Origin: Catellatospora vulcania
GTDB taxonomy: Bacteria; Actinomycetota; Actinomycetes; Mycobacteriales; Micromonosporaceae
DNA length: 64,000 nucleotides
Assembly (NCBI RefSeq): GCF_009720385.1
Contig: NZ_WARX01000036.1
Coordinates: forward strand, 42,397-106,396
Direction: 5' to 3'
Shown: positions 28,973 through 36,675 of the stretch, piece after piece
Layout of the letters: each line of letters starts with the position of its first letter
How positions within the stretch are numbered: the stretch's first letter is position 1
The notes under the pieces: generated by a model
Told to the model about the DNA's origin: nothing
Databases searched by the model: none
What the model saw: the letters and a program-made list of their open reading frames with translations, nothing else
Translations under genes and position numbers: made by a program

Positions 28973-29821
28973 TCACCAGGTGCGTCCGAGTTCGATCACG
29001 ACAGGCTCGGAGCCGCCCGTCGCGGGATCAGGAGCGGACGGAACAGCCGGCGACATCCGGCGCAGGTACACGACGGTGAGCGCGGCCATCGTCACGATCG
29101 ACGTCACGATGCCGACCACGGTTTCGACCGCCACCGCGGCCCACCACGCGTAGCCCGGGCCGGCCACATACATCCGGGTCAACCCGACGTCGGCCAGCCG
29201 GCTGGTGGCCCACCCGAACGCCAGCACCGCGACGATCTGCCCGATCGTGGCCGCCCGGCTGTGCGCCAGCCACCACGCCCGGCCCGGTCCACGCCGTTCG
29301 AGCAGCACGACCAGCGGCAGCAGCGCGGTGGCGAAGGAGAGGTACCAGCCACCGACGGTCACCACCGTGGTGATCGCCTCGAACTCCGCGGTCGCATACC
29401 CGTCCAGCAGCACATGGACCGAGTACGCGCTGCCCGCGGCGGAGAGCAGGGCGACCGCGGCCAGCCACAGCGCCAGCCGCCCGCAGTGCCGCAGCCCCCG
29501 GCGCAGCGCCTCGCCGAACCCCACCCGGCGGCCCTCGCCGACGCCCCGGAACACCTCGCTCGCGGCAGCCCAGGCCCAGGCATGGGACACCGCGGTCAGC
29601 ACGCCGGGCACCGCGTACACGGCAGCCAGCCGGACCGGCTCGTCCACGCCGTCGAACCCTCCGTCGGCTCCGCTGTAGACGGCCAGCAGCAACCCGCCGC
29701 CGAGGAGGAGGGAGAACAGCTCGGCGGCGACGGCGATCGCGAGCAGCCGTCCCCAGCACACCCGCAGCAGGGCCAGGGTCTCGCGGGGGAAGGACAGTCG
29801 GGTCGGGTTCGGCTCGGTCAC
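28973..29821 (-). CDS. Polytopic membrane protein, unknown function
   Basis: A 282-residue protein with about six hydrophobic helices (residues 22-45, 62-88, 108-130, 142-168, 185-207, 223-250) and short cytoplasmic arms. It begins (M)TEPNPTRLSFPRETLALLRV at GTG 29821, which overlaps the stop of the upstream 53-codon gene by 4 bp (GTGA). The even number of helices and overall design resemble DUF975/DUF4013-like or glycerophosphodiester-phosphodiesterase-associated membrane proteins of actinomycetes, but I cannot assign a family with confidence. No catalytic motif is seen. Confidence 0.75.
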   Translation of the reverse strand: MTEPNPTRLSFPRETLALLRVCWGRLLAIAVAAELFSLLLGGGLLLAVYSGADGGFDGVDEPVRLAAVYAVPGVLTAVSHAWAWAAASEVFRGVGEGRRVGFGEALRRGLRHCGRLALWLAAVALLSAAGSAYSVHVLLDGYATAEFEAITTVVTVGGWYLSFATALLPLVVLLERRGPGRAWWLAHSRAATIGQIVAVLAFGWATSRLADVGLTRMYVAGPGYAWWAAVAVETVVGIVTSIVTMAALTVVYLRRMSPAVPSAPDPATGGSEPVVIELGRTW

Positions 29822-29979
29822 CGTGCGCCCAGTTCCTCGACAAGGTGTCGCGTGGAGACGGTGCGGCGCTCGGCGTGCTCGGGACCATAGCCCGGCGTGG
29901 CCCCGTCGGGCGGCCGGTGACCCCGGTCGGGCGGCAACGGCTCGCCCGCGGCGTACGGGTTCGGGGTCAGCTCGGACAT
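29818..29979 (-). CDS. Small Pro-rich protein translationally coupled to membrane protein
   Basis: A 53-codon frame, MSELTPNPYAAGEPLPPDRG and onwards, ending RRTVSTRHLVEELGAR. It overlaps the next gene by GTGA. The hydrophilic, Pro-rich N-terminus and short helical C-terminus suggest a small cytoplasmic partner of the membrane protein or a coupling leader. ATG 29979 has GGAG about 10 nt upstream. No family is recognised. It could be non-coding, but third-position GC and the coupling overlap favour a gene. Confidence 0.5.
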   Translation of the reverse strand: MSELTPNPYAAGEPLPPDRGHRPPDGATPGYGPEHAERRTVSTRHLVEELGAR

Positions 29980-30072
29980 GCACTGCTCCAGCTCGGGGGG
30001 AAAGGGCCGCCCAGTGTGGCACGGTCCCGCGCACGCCGCTGTCCCCGCGTTCCGCTGCCGCCCCGAAATACT

Positions 30073-30109
30073 GGAAGGGCCCCGATCCTGTGGGATCAGA
30101 GCCCTTTCC
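30073..30109. terminator. Hairpin terminator downstream of the cold-shock gene
   Basis: GGAAGGGCCCCGATCC (30073-30088) pairs with GGATCAGAGCCCTTTCC (30093-30109) around a TGTG loop, with one bulge. It lies 30 bp beyond the minus-strand cold-shock stop codon. Confidence 0.75.
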
Positions 30110-30138
30110 GTATTACGCAAGCTTTGATGGCCAAGCGG

Positions 30139-30342
30139 TCAGGCGATGACCCGGACCTTCTCAGCCTGGGGGCCCTTCTGGCCCTGGGCGATTTCGAACT
30201 CAACGCGCTGACCGTCGTCGAGCGCCTTGTAGCCGTCCATCTCGATCGCGGAGAAGTGGACGAATACGTCCTGCCCTCCGTCGACCGCGATGAAGCCGTA
30301 GCCCTTCTCGCTGTTGAACCACTTGACGGTGCCCTGTGCCAC
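30139..30342 (-). CDS. cspA: Cold-shock domain protein
   Basis: A 67-residue single cold-shock domain: (M)[17 protein letters not shown] (RNP1-type KGYGFI), then DVFVHFSAI (RNP2 VFVHF) and a [13 protein letters not shown] end. It binds single-stranded RNA/DNA as an RNA chaperone. GTG 30342 is the family start; upstream in-frame codons are not conserved. There is an unusually long gap (216 bp) to the divergent gene, room for the long structured leader common to csp genes, though I cannot define it. It lies between groEL and threonine synthase. Confidence 0.95.
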   Translation of the reverse strand: MAQGTVKWFNSEKGYGFIAVDGGQDVFVHFSAIEMDGYKALDDGQRVEFEIAQGQKGPQAEKVRVIA

Positions 30343-30558
30343 GGTGCACTTCCTCACTTCTGTAAAGCTGGGCGGTCCTCAGCGGGCCACCCCCGGCTGG
30401 TGTTGTCAGCCGTCCTCGCACGCTACACGAGCACCGGTGCCCTCGCACAGCCCCAAAACGGACCTGTAGTCCCCCCGTTACAGTTCGACAGTCGGCAATC
30501 TGACCATGAACGCGCTCTATCGCGTGACCGGCCGGGCCACCAGGGGGTTGGGTGGAAC

Positions 30559-31443
30559 GTGGACTACCGCCGCCGCACCCGTTCGCGCCGTCTGCCGGCC
30601 GCTTTCCTGCCCCTCATCGCTTCGACCGTCTGTGCCGTCGCCTTACTCGCCACCGGTGCGGCCATGCAATGGGCGCTGCACTACGGCTCCAGTGCGGCGC
30701 CGCGGCCCGGCGCCTCCCGGGACCGGGCAGGGGGTGAATCCGCGTCACCCGCCAGGCTGGAACTTCCCCCCGTGAAGCTGGACGTCGACGGGTTCGCCAG
30801 CTGGGCGATGCTGGACCGGCGGACCGGCCAGCTCGCCGGCTCCTCCAACCTGGACGCCGTCAGCGACACCATGTCCCTGGTGAAGGTATGGCTGGCCGCC
30901 GACTTCCTGCGCCGCACCGACTACCCGGACGAGCGCAGCCTGAACCGGCTGATCATCATGATCCGCGACTCGGACAACAAGGCCGCGTACGAGTTCTACG
31001 AGCGCAACGGCGGCCGGGCCGGCATCGAGCGGATGGTGGAGATCTGCGGCCTGACCGAGTCGAAGCCGTACCGGCTGGACGGCTACTGGTCGAACACGGA
31101 GGTGTCGGCACGCGACGTGGCGCGGCTGGGGGTCTGCCTGGCCGACGGCCGCGCCGCGGGGCCGCACTGGACGGACTGGCTGCTGACCCAGATGCGCCTG
31201 GTGCGCGGGGTCGGCGACTTCGGGCCCCGGGCGGCGTTCCCGCCGGAGGTGGCGGCGACCATCGCCATCAAGAACGGCTGGCTGCTGCGTGCCGAGGACA
31301 AGTTGTGGCACATGGCCTGCCTGGCGGTCACCGACCGGTGGAGCATGAGCGTGCTGCTGCGCTACCCGGCCCGCTACGGCTTCGACCACGGCCGTGACCT
31401 CTGCGAATCCGTGGCCGAACAACTCAAACCCGCCCTCCCCTGA
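30559..31443 (+). CDS. Class A beta-lactamase-fold serine hydrolase, membrane-anchored or secreted
   Basis: 294 residues from GTG 30559. An Arg-rich start and hydrophobic segment (about residues 14-38, LPLIASTVCAVALLATGAAM) form a signal or anchor. The hydrolase domain has SLVK (S-x-x-K nucleophile, in DTMSLVKVWLAAD), RDSDNKAAYEFY (SDN loop) and IKNGWL (K-N-G in place of KTG). This resembles penicillin-binding or beta-lactamase-related proteins of actinomycetes that lack the Glu166 omega loop in an obvious form, so true beta-lactamase activity is doubtful. The likely setting is the cell wall. Confidence 0.82.
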   Translation: MDYRRRTRSRRLPAAFLPLIASTVCAVALLATGAAMQWALHYGSSAAPRPGASRDRAGGESASPARLELPPVKLDVDGFASWAMLDRRTGQLAGSSNLDAVSDTMSLVKVWLAADFLRRTDYPDERSLNRLIIMIRDSDNKAAYEFYERNGGRAGIERMVEICGLTESKPYRLDGYWSNTEVSARDVARLGVCLADGRAAGPHWTDWLLTQMRLVRGVGDFGPRAAFPPEVAATIAIKNGWLLRAEDKLWHMACLAVTDRWSMSVLLRYPARYGFDHGRDLCESVAEQLKPALP

Positions 31444-31451
31444 CCCGGGAC

Positions 31452-31504
31452 GAAGGAAGGGCACCTTCACAACGCTATGCGTTGTAGAAGGTGCCCTTCT
31501 TAAC
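31452..31504. repeat. Intergenic palindrome, GGCACCTTC family (copy 2)
   Basis: GAAGGGCACCTTC and GAAGGTGCCCTTC arms around ACAACGCTATGCGTTGT. The centre is a 17-bp palindrome here, more perfect than in the copy at 604. It sits between convergent genes. Confidence 0.85.
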
Positions 31505-31548
31505 TATCTAGGGTTGCTGAGCTGTGCGGATGCGGAGAGCCGCGGCGG

Positions 31549-33192
31549 TCAGGCCGGGCGGCGGGACTGGACGATGCGGAAGCGGCTCGCCACGAACGCG
31601 CCGTCGGTCAGCGCCGCGTTGGCGGCCGGGTTCGCGCCGGAGGCGTGGAAGTCGGAGAAGGCCGCCGACTGGTTGACGAAGATCCCGCCGGTCAGGTTCG
31701 CCGACAGGTGTACGCCCACCTCCATCGCCGCCTGCTCGACCGCGTCGAGCACCGACTCGTCGGTGCTGTAGACCGCCGCGGTGATGGCGCCCTTCTCGCC
31801 GACCGTCTCCCGGAAGATGTCGATGCTCTGCGCGGTCGACGCCGTCGGCACCGCGAAGGTCACCGGGCCGAAGCACTCGCTGCCGTAGCCGTCGGTCACC
31901 TTCACGATCATCGGGGTGCGGACCACCGCGTCGGCGTACGCCGGGTGGGCCAGCTCGGCCGAGTCGAGCACCACGTCGCCCAGCTTGCGGGCGGCCTCGA
32001 TCCGGTCCACCACGTCGCCGTTCACGATCGCGCCGGTGAACTCCACGGCCTTGGCCGGGTCGGCGGTGATCGCGCGGACCGCGCCGGCGATGCCGTCGAC
32101 GACCTCGTCGAAGCTCTTGTGCCCGGCCTCGGTCTCGATGCCGCCGGCCGGGATGAGCAGGTTCTGCGGGGTGGTGCACATCTGACCGCTGTAGAGGGTG
32201 AGCGAGAAGCCCAGGTTGCGGCACATGCCGGCGAAGTCGCCGGTGGAGTCGACGATGACGGTGTTGACCCCGGCCTTCTCCGTGTAGACCTGCGCCTGCC
32301 GGGCGGTGGCCTCCAGCCAGTCGCCGAAGGCGGTGGAGCCGGTGAAGTCGATGAGGCGGATCTCGGGCCGCAGCGCCAGGTCCTTGGCGACCGGCGCCTC
32401 ACGGGTGTCGACGGCGAGCTGCACCGTGTTCGGGTCGAGCCCGGCCTCGGCGAGCACCTCGCGGGCGACCTGCACCGTGATGGCCAGCGGCAGCACCGCG
32501 CCCGGGTGCGGCTTGACCAGCACCGGGTTGCCGGTGATCAGCGAGGCGAACAGGCCCGGCCAGGAGTTCCAGGTCGGGAAGGTGTTGCAGCCGATGACCA
32601 GGCCGATGCCGCGCGGCACCAGGTGGTACGTCTTGGCCAGCGTGTCGGCCTTCTTGGTCCACACCACGGAGCCGACCTGCCGGGTCTGCTCGGCGTAGCC
32701 GTAGGCGACGGCCTCCAGCGCGCGGTCGAGTGCGTGCGGTCCGCCGGCCTGGAAAGCCATCACGAACGCCTGGCCGGTGGTCGCGTGCACCGCGTTGGCC
32801 AGCTCGAACACTCGCTTGTGCAGGCGGGCGAGGATCTCCAGGCACACCCCGGCGCGCTGCTGCGGCCCGGCGTCGCGCCACGAGGGCAGCGCCGCCTTGG
32901 CGGCGGCGATCAGAGCATCAGGGCTGGTCCGGGGGTATCGCACCCCGAGCGGGATGCCGAACGGCGACTGCTCCGGGGCCACCCACTCGTCGGCGGGCTG
33001 GTCCAGGGGGAAGTCCTTGCCCAGCAGAGCGGTGAAGGCGGCCTTGCCGTCGGCGGCGGCGGTCTCGCCGTACACCTTGGGGCTCGGCGACTCCGGGTAC
33101 GCCGACCAGTAGCCGCGCTCGGTGATCGCCCGCAGCGCGCTGTTCAGCAGCTCCTCATGGGTGGTGAAGAGGTCCGTGGTGGTGACAGTCAT
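31549..33192 (-). CDS. paaN: Phenylacetic acid degradation protein PaaN (aldehyde dehydrogenase superfamily)
   Basis: 547 residues from ATG 33192 (TVTTTDLFTTHEELLNSALR). It has the PaaN N-terminal extension (RGYWSAYPESPSPKVYG) and the aldehyde-dehydrogenase fold, with VIGCNTFPTWNSWPGLFASL, LIDFTGSTAFGDWLE (cofactor loop) and GQMCTTPQNLLIP (catalytic Cys). In actinobacteria PaaN belongs to phenylacetate/aromatic catabolism, acting on an aldehyde intermediate. No other paa genes are in this window. It is divergent from a membrane protein-TetR pair, with two matching palindromic operators between them. Confidence 0.9.
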   Translation of the reverse strand: MTVTTTDLFTTHEELLNSALRAITERGYWSAYPESPSPKVYGETAAADGKAAFTALLGKDFPLDQPADEWVAPEQSPFGIPLGVRYPRTSPDALIAAAKAALPSWRDAGPQQRAGVCLEILARLHKRVFELANAVHATTGQAFVMAFQAGGPHALDRALEAVAYGYAEQTRQVGSVVWTKKADTLAKTYHLVPRGIGLVIGCNTFPTWNSWPGLFASLITGNPVLVKPHPGAVLPLAITVQVAREVLAEAGLDPNTVQLAVDTREAPVAKDLALRPEIRLIDFTGSTAFGDWLEATARQAQVYTEKAGVNTVIVDSTGDFAGMCRNLGFSLTLYSGQMCTTPQNLLIPAGGIETEAGHKSFDEVVDGIAGAVRAITADPAKAVEFTGAIVNGDVVDRIEAARKLGDVVLDSAELAHPAYADAVVRTPMIVKVTDGYGSECFGPVTFAVPTASTAQSIDIFRETVGEKGAITAAVYSTDESVLDAVEQAAMEVGVHLSANLTGGIFVNQSAAFSDFHASGANPAANAALTDGAFVASRFRIVQSRRPA

Positions 33193-33230
33193 GCCCCTCA
33201 TCATGCCCGACGGGGTGAGCGGAGCCACAG

Positions 33231-33244
33231 TTGAACATGTTCAA
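33231..33244. promoter_or_regulatory. Operator 1, TTGAACATGTTCAA (probable TetR/PaaR site)
   Basis: A perfect 14-bp palindrome 39 bp upstream of the paaN start codon. Together with the second copy it lies in the divergent gap and is best explained as the site of the TetR regulator encoded at 33778. Confidence 0.8.
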
Positions 33245-33274
33245 GTCGTGTGTCAGCATGAGAACGTCCGAAAG

Positions 33275-33288
33275 TTGAACACGTTCAA
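33275..33288. promoter_or_regulatory. Operator 2, TTGAACACGTTCAA
   Basis: A perfect inverted repeat (TTGAAC-AC-GTTCAA, centre not symmetric) 44 bp from operator 1, about four helical turns, so two dimers would bind the same DNA face. It ends 14 bp before the start codon of the 33303 gene, covering the region just before its ribosome site. Confidence 0.8.
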
Positions 33289-33302
33289 ATCGGAGATGGG
33301 AC

Positions 33303-33761
33303 ATGGACCCGAAGCTGGCCGTATACCTGGCCTACGCGGTCGTCACCCTCGCGCTGACCCTGTGGGTCGGCCACACCCTGCAGCGTCACGGGCAGGCCTT
33401 CCTGCGTGACGTGCTCCCGACCGGGGAGCTCGCCGCCGCCGTCACGAAGTTCCTCGTGGTCGGCTTCTACCTGCTGAACCTCGGCTACATGGCGATCGCC
33501 ATGAAGACCTACGACGAGGTGACCGGCCCCGTCGACGCGGTCGAGACGCTCGCCACCAAGATCGGCATCATCACGCTCGCGCTGGTGGTGGTGCACCTGG
33601 GCACCGTGCTGCTGCTCGGCCGGCTCCGCCGGCAGATGCAGGGACCACTGACCAGGGCGTACCCGGTGCCCGCCGCCGCGCTCACCCAGCAGGCGGCCGA
33701 CCAGCGACCGGCAGACCGGCAGGCCGACGCGAACCCGCGCCGCCTGACCCCCGCCGCGTGA
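33303..33761 (+). CDS. Small integral membrane protein in the paaN-TetR locus
   Basis: A 152-residue protein with three hydrophobic helices (about residues 5-24, 42-64 and 86-112). A hydrophilic C-terminal tail of about 35 residues is rich in Gln, Arg and Ala (QQAADQRPADRQADANPRR). GGAGATGGG precedes ATG 33303. It shares the divergent operator region with paaN and is followed 16 bp later by the TetR gene, so it is probably induced with paaN. I do not know the family. It might aid uptake or signalling of an aromatic compound, but this is only suggested by context. Confidence 0.75.
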   Translation: MDPKLAVYLAYAVVTLALTLWVGHTLQRHGQAFLRDVLPTGELAAAVTKFLVVGFYLLNLGYMAIAMKTYDEVTGPVDAVETLATKIGIITLALVVVHLGTVLLLGRLRRQMQGPLTRAYPVPAAALTQQAADQRPADRQADANPRRLTPAA

Positions 33762-33777
33762 CCACGCCGCCGCTAGC

Positions 33778-34518
33778 GTGGGCAGCGTGACGCACACCGA
33801 CAACGGCTCGTCCCCCGCCGCTGAGCAGGCGGCCCGGGGACGGGCCGCTGACACGTCCCGGGGCGAGCAGACCCGCCAGGCGATCGTGGCCAGCGCGATC
33901 CGGCTGTTCGGCGAGGCCGGGTACGAGAAGACGACGATGCGGGCGATCGCCGCCGACGCCGGGGTCTCGGTCGGCAACGCCTACTACTACTTTCCTGCCA
34001 AGGAGGCGCTGGTCTCCGAGTTCTACCTGGAGCTGCAGCGCGAGCACCTGGCCCGGGTGGAGCCGATCCTGGCCGGCGGCACGTCCCTCGGCGACCGGCT
34101 GAGCGCGATCCTGCGCGAGGGCATCGACGTGTGGGCGCCGCACCACGCGTTCGCGGGCCGGTTCATCGGCATCGCGGCGGTGCCCGGCTCGCCGGTGAGC
34201 CCGTTCAGCGCGGAGTCGACGCAGGCCCGCGAGCTGGCCACCAGCATCTTCCAGCGGCTGGTCGACAGCACCGAGACGAAGATGGACCCGCAGCTGCGGG
34301 CCCGGCTGCCGCAACTGCTGTGGCTGGCCCAGCTCGGGCTGGTCGTGTACTGGGTGCACGACACGACGCCCGGCCAGCGGCGCACGAAGGCGGTCGTGGA
34401 GCTGGCCGTGCCCTACCTGGAGTACCTGGTCGGCGCGTCCCGGATGAAGATCTTCAGGCCGCTGACCACCCGCGGGCTGACCCTGCTGGAGACTGTCTGG
34501 CCGCACGCGGCCGGGTGA
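33778..34518 (+). CDS. TetR family regulator (PaaR-like)
   Basis: A 246-residue protein with a 30-residue disordered N-terminus. A TetR helix-turn-helix follows: TRQAIVASAIRLFGEAGYEK, then TTMRAIAADAGVSVGNAYYYF (about residues 35-78). The ligand-binding C-terminal domain is helical. Its genomic place, next to paaN with two TTGAAC-N2-GTTCAA operators, indicates a repressor released by a phenylacetate-derived ligand (phenylacetyl-CoA in known PaaR proteins). The start is GTG 33778 or GTG 33787. The last gene of the + strand unit. Confidence 0.87.
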   Translation: MGSVTHTDNGSSPAAEQAARGRAADTSRGEQTRQAIVASAIRLFGEAGYEKTTMRAIAADAGVSVGNAYYYFPAKEALVSEFYLELQREHLARVEPILAGGTSLGDRLSAILREGIDVWAPHHAFAGRFIGIAAVPGSPVSPFSAESTQARELATSIFQRLVDSTETKMDPQLRARLPQLLWLAQLGLVVYWVHDTTPGQRRTKAVVELAVPYLEYLVGASRMKIFRPLTTRGLTLLETVWPHAAG

Positions 34519-34525
34519 GGGCCGG

Positions 34526-35323
34526 TCAGCACTTGCGGGGCTTGGCCCCGTCGATCAGCCGGACGTACGCGTGGGACACGTAGATGCCGTCGCCGACGCG
34601 GTTCCACAGGTCGGTGGTGCGCACCGTCCCCTTGACCTTGTCGCCCTTGACCTGGCACCGGATCGGCAGCTGGGCGTACTCGCCCGCGCCACCGCGCAGG
34701 TCCGCCTTGACCTTCGGGGCCGAGCGCACGCGCAGCCACTCGCCGCCATCGGTGTCCACGACACCCCGGTCGCCCTCGCCGGTCCACAGGAAGGTCACGT
34801 GGACCCAGTCGTTGTCGTCGAGGTCGAGGCCGTCCCAGAACGCGCCGTCGGCGATGTCGATGCCGGCCGGGTTGAGCACCTCACGGCCGAACTCGTCCTC
34901 GCCGTCGTGGTAGTCGTCCTGGTACGCCGCCTGCGCCTGGGGCTTGCCGCGCGGCAGCTTCTCCCACATGTGCCGGTCGTCGGCCCAGTAGTCGTCCTTG
35001 GTGTTCCACGGGCCGACGTCCCACACCGGCAGGAACACGCACCGGTCGGTGCCGGAGTGGCAGACCCGGACGCTCTTGTCCCCCTCGCCGCGGTCCGACA
35101 GCCCGCGCCACGACGGCAGCGCGGCGAACCAGTCGCGCTTGGTGATCTTGTGTCCGTTGGCGGTCTTCCAGCCGACCAGGCCCTCCCGGGTCGCGAAGAC
35201 CTTGGCGGTGAGCGTGCCGCCCGCGGGCGGCGCGAGCGCCGTGGCGGGAGTGGTCAGCACGGCGAGCGCCGTGGGCACGACGGTGAGGGCGGCGATCAGG
35301 GACACGAGCAATCGGGGCCTCAT
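34526..35323 (-). CDS. Secreted protein with C-terminal SH3-like domain
   Basis: 265 residues from ATG 35323. A signal peptide (MRPRLLVSLIAALTVVPTAL, then an A-x-A site near 30) is followed by a ~135-residue domain containing SVRVCHSGTDRCVFLPVWDV and GPWNTKDDYW. V-x-D-V-G-P-W is reminiscent of double-psi barrel (RlpA-like) folds. A C-terminal ~70 residues (GGEWLRVRSAPKVKADLRGG) look like a bacterial SH3 domain, which binds peptidoglycan or peptides. Four cysteines could pair outside the cell. Likely a cell-wall-associated or secreted protein; the enzyme activity, if any, is unknown. Confidence 0.72.
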   Translation of the reverse strand: MRPRLLVSLIAALTVVPTALAVLTTPATALAPPAGGTLTAKVFATREGLVGWKTANGHKITKRDWFAALPSWRGLSDRGEGDKSVRVCHSGTDRCVFLPVWDVGPWNTKDDYWADDRHMWEKLPRGKPQAQAAYQDDYHDGEDEFGREVLNPAGIDIADGAFWDGLDLDDNDWVHVTFLWTGEGDRGVVDTDGGEWLRVRSAPKVKADLRGGAGEYAQLPIRCQVKGDKVKGTVRTTDLWNRVGDGIYVSHAYVRLIDGAKPRKC

Positions 35324-35397
35324 GTCCCTGATCAACGATCACGACACCCCCGGGGTGCCGGTCTTATGGCTAGTCCGTTTTAGGCAAATGGCCCGTT

Positions 35398-36447
35398 TTA
35401 TTCCGCCGACCCGGCGGAACCGTCCTTGGCCAGGTCACGCTGCCAGTTCTGGAATGCGGCGAGCCTGCGGAAGCCCATCTGCTCGTTGATGGAGATCATG
35501 AAGCTGTTCTCCGCCGCGTTGAAGGTGTCCACCACCTCGACCTGCGGCATCTCGGCCCGGAAGAAGCGCAGATTCTCCACCTTCACCAGCGCGCCGAGCC
35601 GACGGCCGCGGTGGTCCGGGTCCACGATGGTGATCTGCTGCCAGGCGTGCCGGGGCGTCTCCTCGTCGGAGGAGATCGTCGTCCAGGCGACCAGGGCGCC
35701 GGTCTGCTCGTGCACCGCCCCGGTGTGGAACGTGCGCCGCCCGCGCGCAGCGACCACCTCTTCGAACCGGCGCAGCCGGCCCACGTCCGGCTTCTCCGGC
35801 TCGACCTGCAGGTCACCGGTCGGCGCGTCGGTCATCAGCCGGGATTCCAGATAGGCCACGCCCTCGGCCAGCTCCTCGGGAGCCGCGTCGTGCCAGCGCA
35901 CCACGCGGTAGCCGGCGGCCTTGGCCTGCGCCGCGGCCAGCATGCCGGCCAGCACGTCCTCGTCGACCTCCGCGAGCGTCAGCCGCCGCTGCAGCTCCGG
36001 CAGCGTGTTCGTGAACCCGAACGCCGTCGCGAACGCGGCCGGGGACTCGTCGGGCGCGGGCAGGTCCGGCATGGACAGCGAGCTGCCCGTCATCAGCACG
36101 GTGCGGTCGTGCTCGCGGGCGTACGCCAGCACCTCGCCGAACAGCGCCCGGCCCACGCCCCGCCGCCGGAAACGCGGCGCCACCTCGATCGTGAAGAAGA
36201 GGACCTTCAGGTTCTCCTCCGTCATCCGGGACACCTCGAGCCGCCCCGCAGGCTCGCCGTCCAGCCAGGCCAACCGGTGTTCGACAGCCCGCGCCGGAAA
36301 GATGTGAACGAGCATCAACTCCGCCGACCGCCTGGTCCGCGGCGGAAGATACGGAAATTCGTGCTCCTGTATCCGCCCCATCACCTCCACCCACGCGTCG
36401 ATGGAGGCAGGATCGTCAACGCTGACGGGGGCGATTCGCAGACTCAT
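35398..36447 (-). CDS. Two-domain GNAT N-acetyltransferase
   Basis: A 349-residue protein. The N-terminal GNAT half carries EVAPRFRRRGVGRALFGEVL (R/Q-x-x-G-x-G acetyl-CoA loop, about residues 90-109), and the C-terminal half has IVDPDHRGRRLGALVKVENL (about 277-296) and FNAAENSFMISINEQMGF. Both halves keep the loop. Proteins of this layout are common in actinomycetes and are often annotated only as GNAT; mycothiol synthase is a related architecture but its specific residues are not evident. Substrate unknown. Confidence 0.82.
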   Translation of the reverse strand: MSLRIAPVSVDDPASIDAWVEVMGRIQEHEFPYLPPRTRRSAELMLVHIFPARAVEHRLAWLDGEPAGRLEVSRMTEENLKVLFFTIEVAPRFRRRGVGRALFGEVLAYAREHDRTVLMTGSSLSMPDLPAPDESPAAFATAFGFTNTLPELQRRLTLAEVDEDVLAGMLAAAQAKAAGYRVVRWHDAAPEELAEGVAYLESRLMTDAPTGDLQVEPEKPDVGRLRRFEEVVAARGRRTFHTGAVHEQTGALVAWTTISSDEETPRHAWQQITIVDPDHRGRRLGALVKVENLRFFRAEMPQVEVVDTFNAAENSFMISINEQMGFRRLAAFQNWQRDLAKDGSAGSAE

Positions 36448-36495
36448 GCCCGCCAGCGTCCTCCCACCCCCATCCCCACCGCACCCCGTTTTTGC

Positions 36496-36544
36496 GAAGG
36501 AAGGGCACCTTCACATCGCTATACGTGGAGGAAGGGCACCTTCC
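36496..36544. repeat. GGCACCTTC-family element with direct arms
   Basis: GAAGGAAGGGCACCTTC, then ACATCGCTATACGTGGAG, then GAAGGGCACCTTCC. Unlike the other copies the two outer arms are in the same orientation. It lies 3' of thrC and 5' of the GNAT gene on the minus strand. Confidence 0.7.
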
Positions 36545-36622
36545 AAACTTCACACCTGGCGTGGCCTGCGTGGACGCGGCCGTCCGCGGCCCGGGCACAC
36601 CGCGGCCACGACCTCGGCATGC

Positions 36623-36661
36623 GAGAAGGCGCCCTCCCACCTGAGCGGGAAGGGCGCCTTC
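36623..36661. terminator. Palindrome downstream of thrC (GAAGGCGCCCT arms)
   Basis: GAAGGCGCCCT and AGGGCGCCTTC pair around a 15-nt loop, 15 bp beyond the thrC stop. It could act as a terminator and belongs to the same GGCGCC/GGCACC family as other elements here. Confidence 0.65.
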
Positions 36662-36675
36662 AGCAGCCATAGAGC

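Noticed and set aside
30559..31443. Calling the serine hydrolase a functional beta-lactamase
   Set aside because: SxxK and SDN motifs are present but KTG is KNG and no clear omega-loop Glu is visible, so only the fold is claimed.
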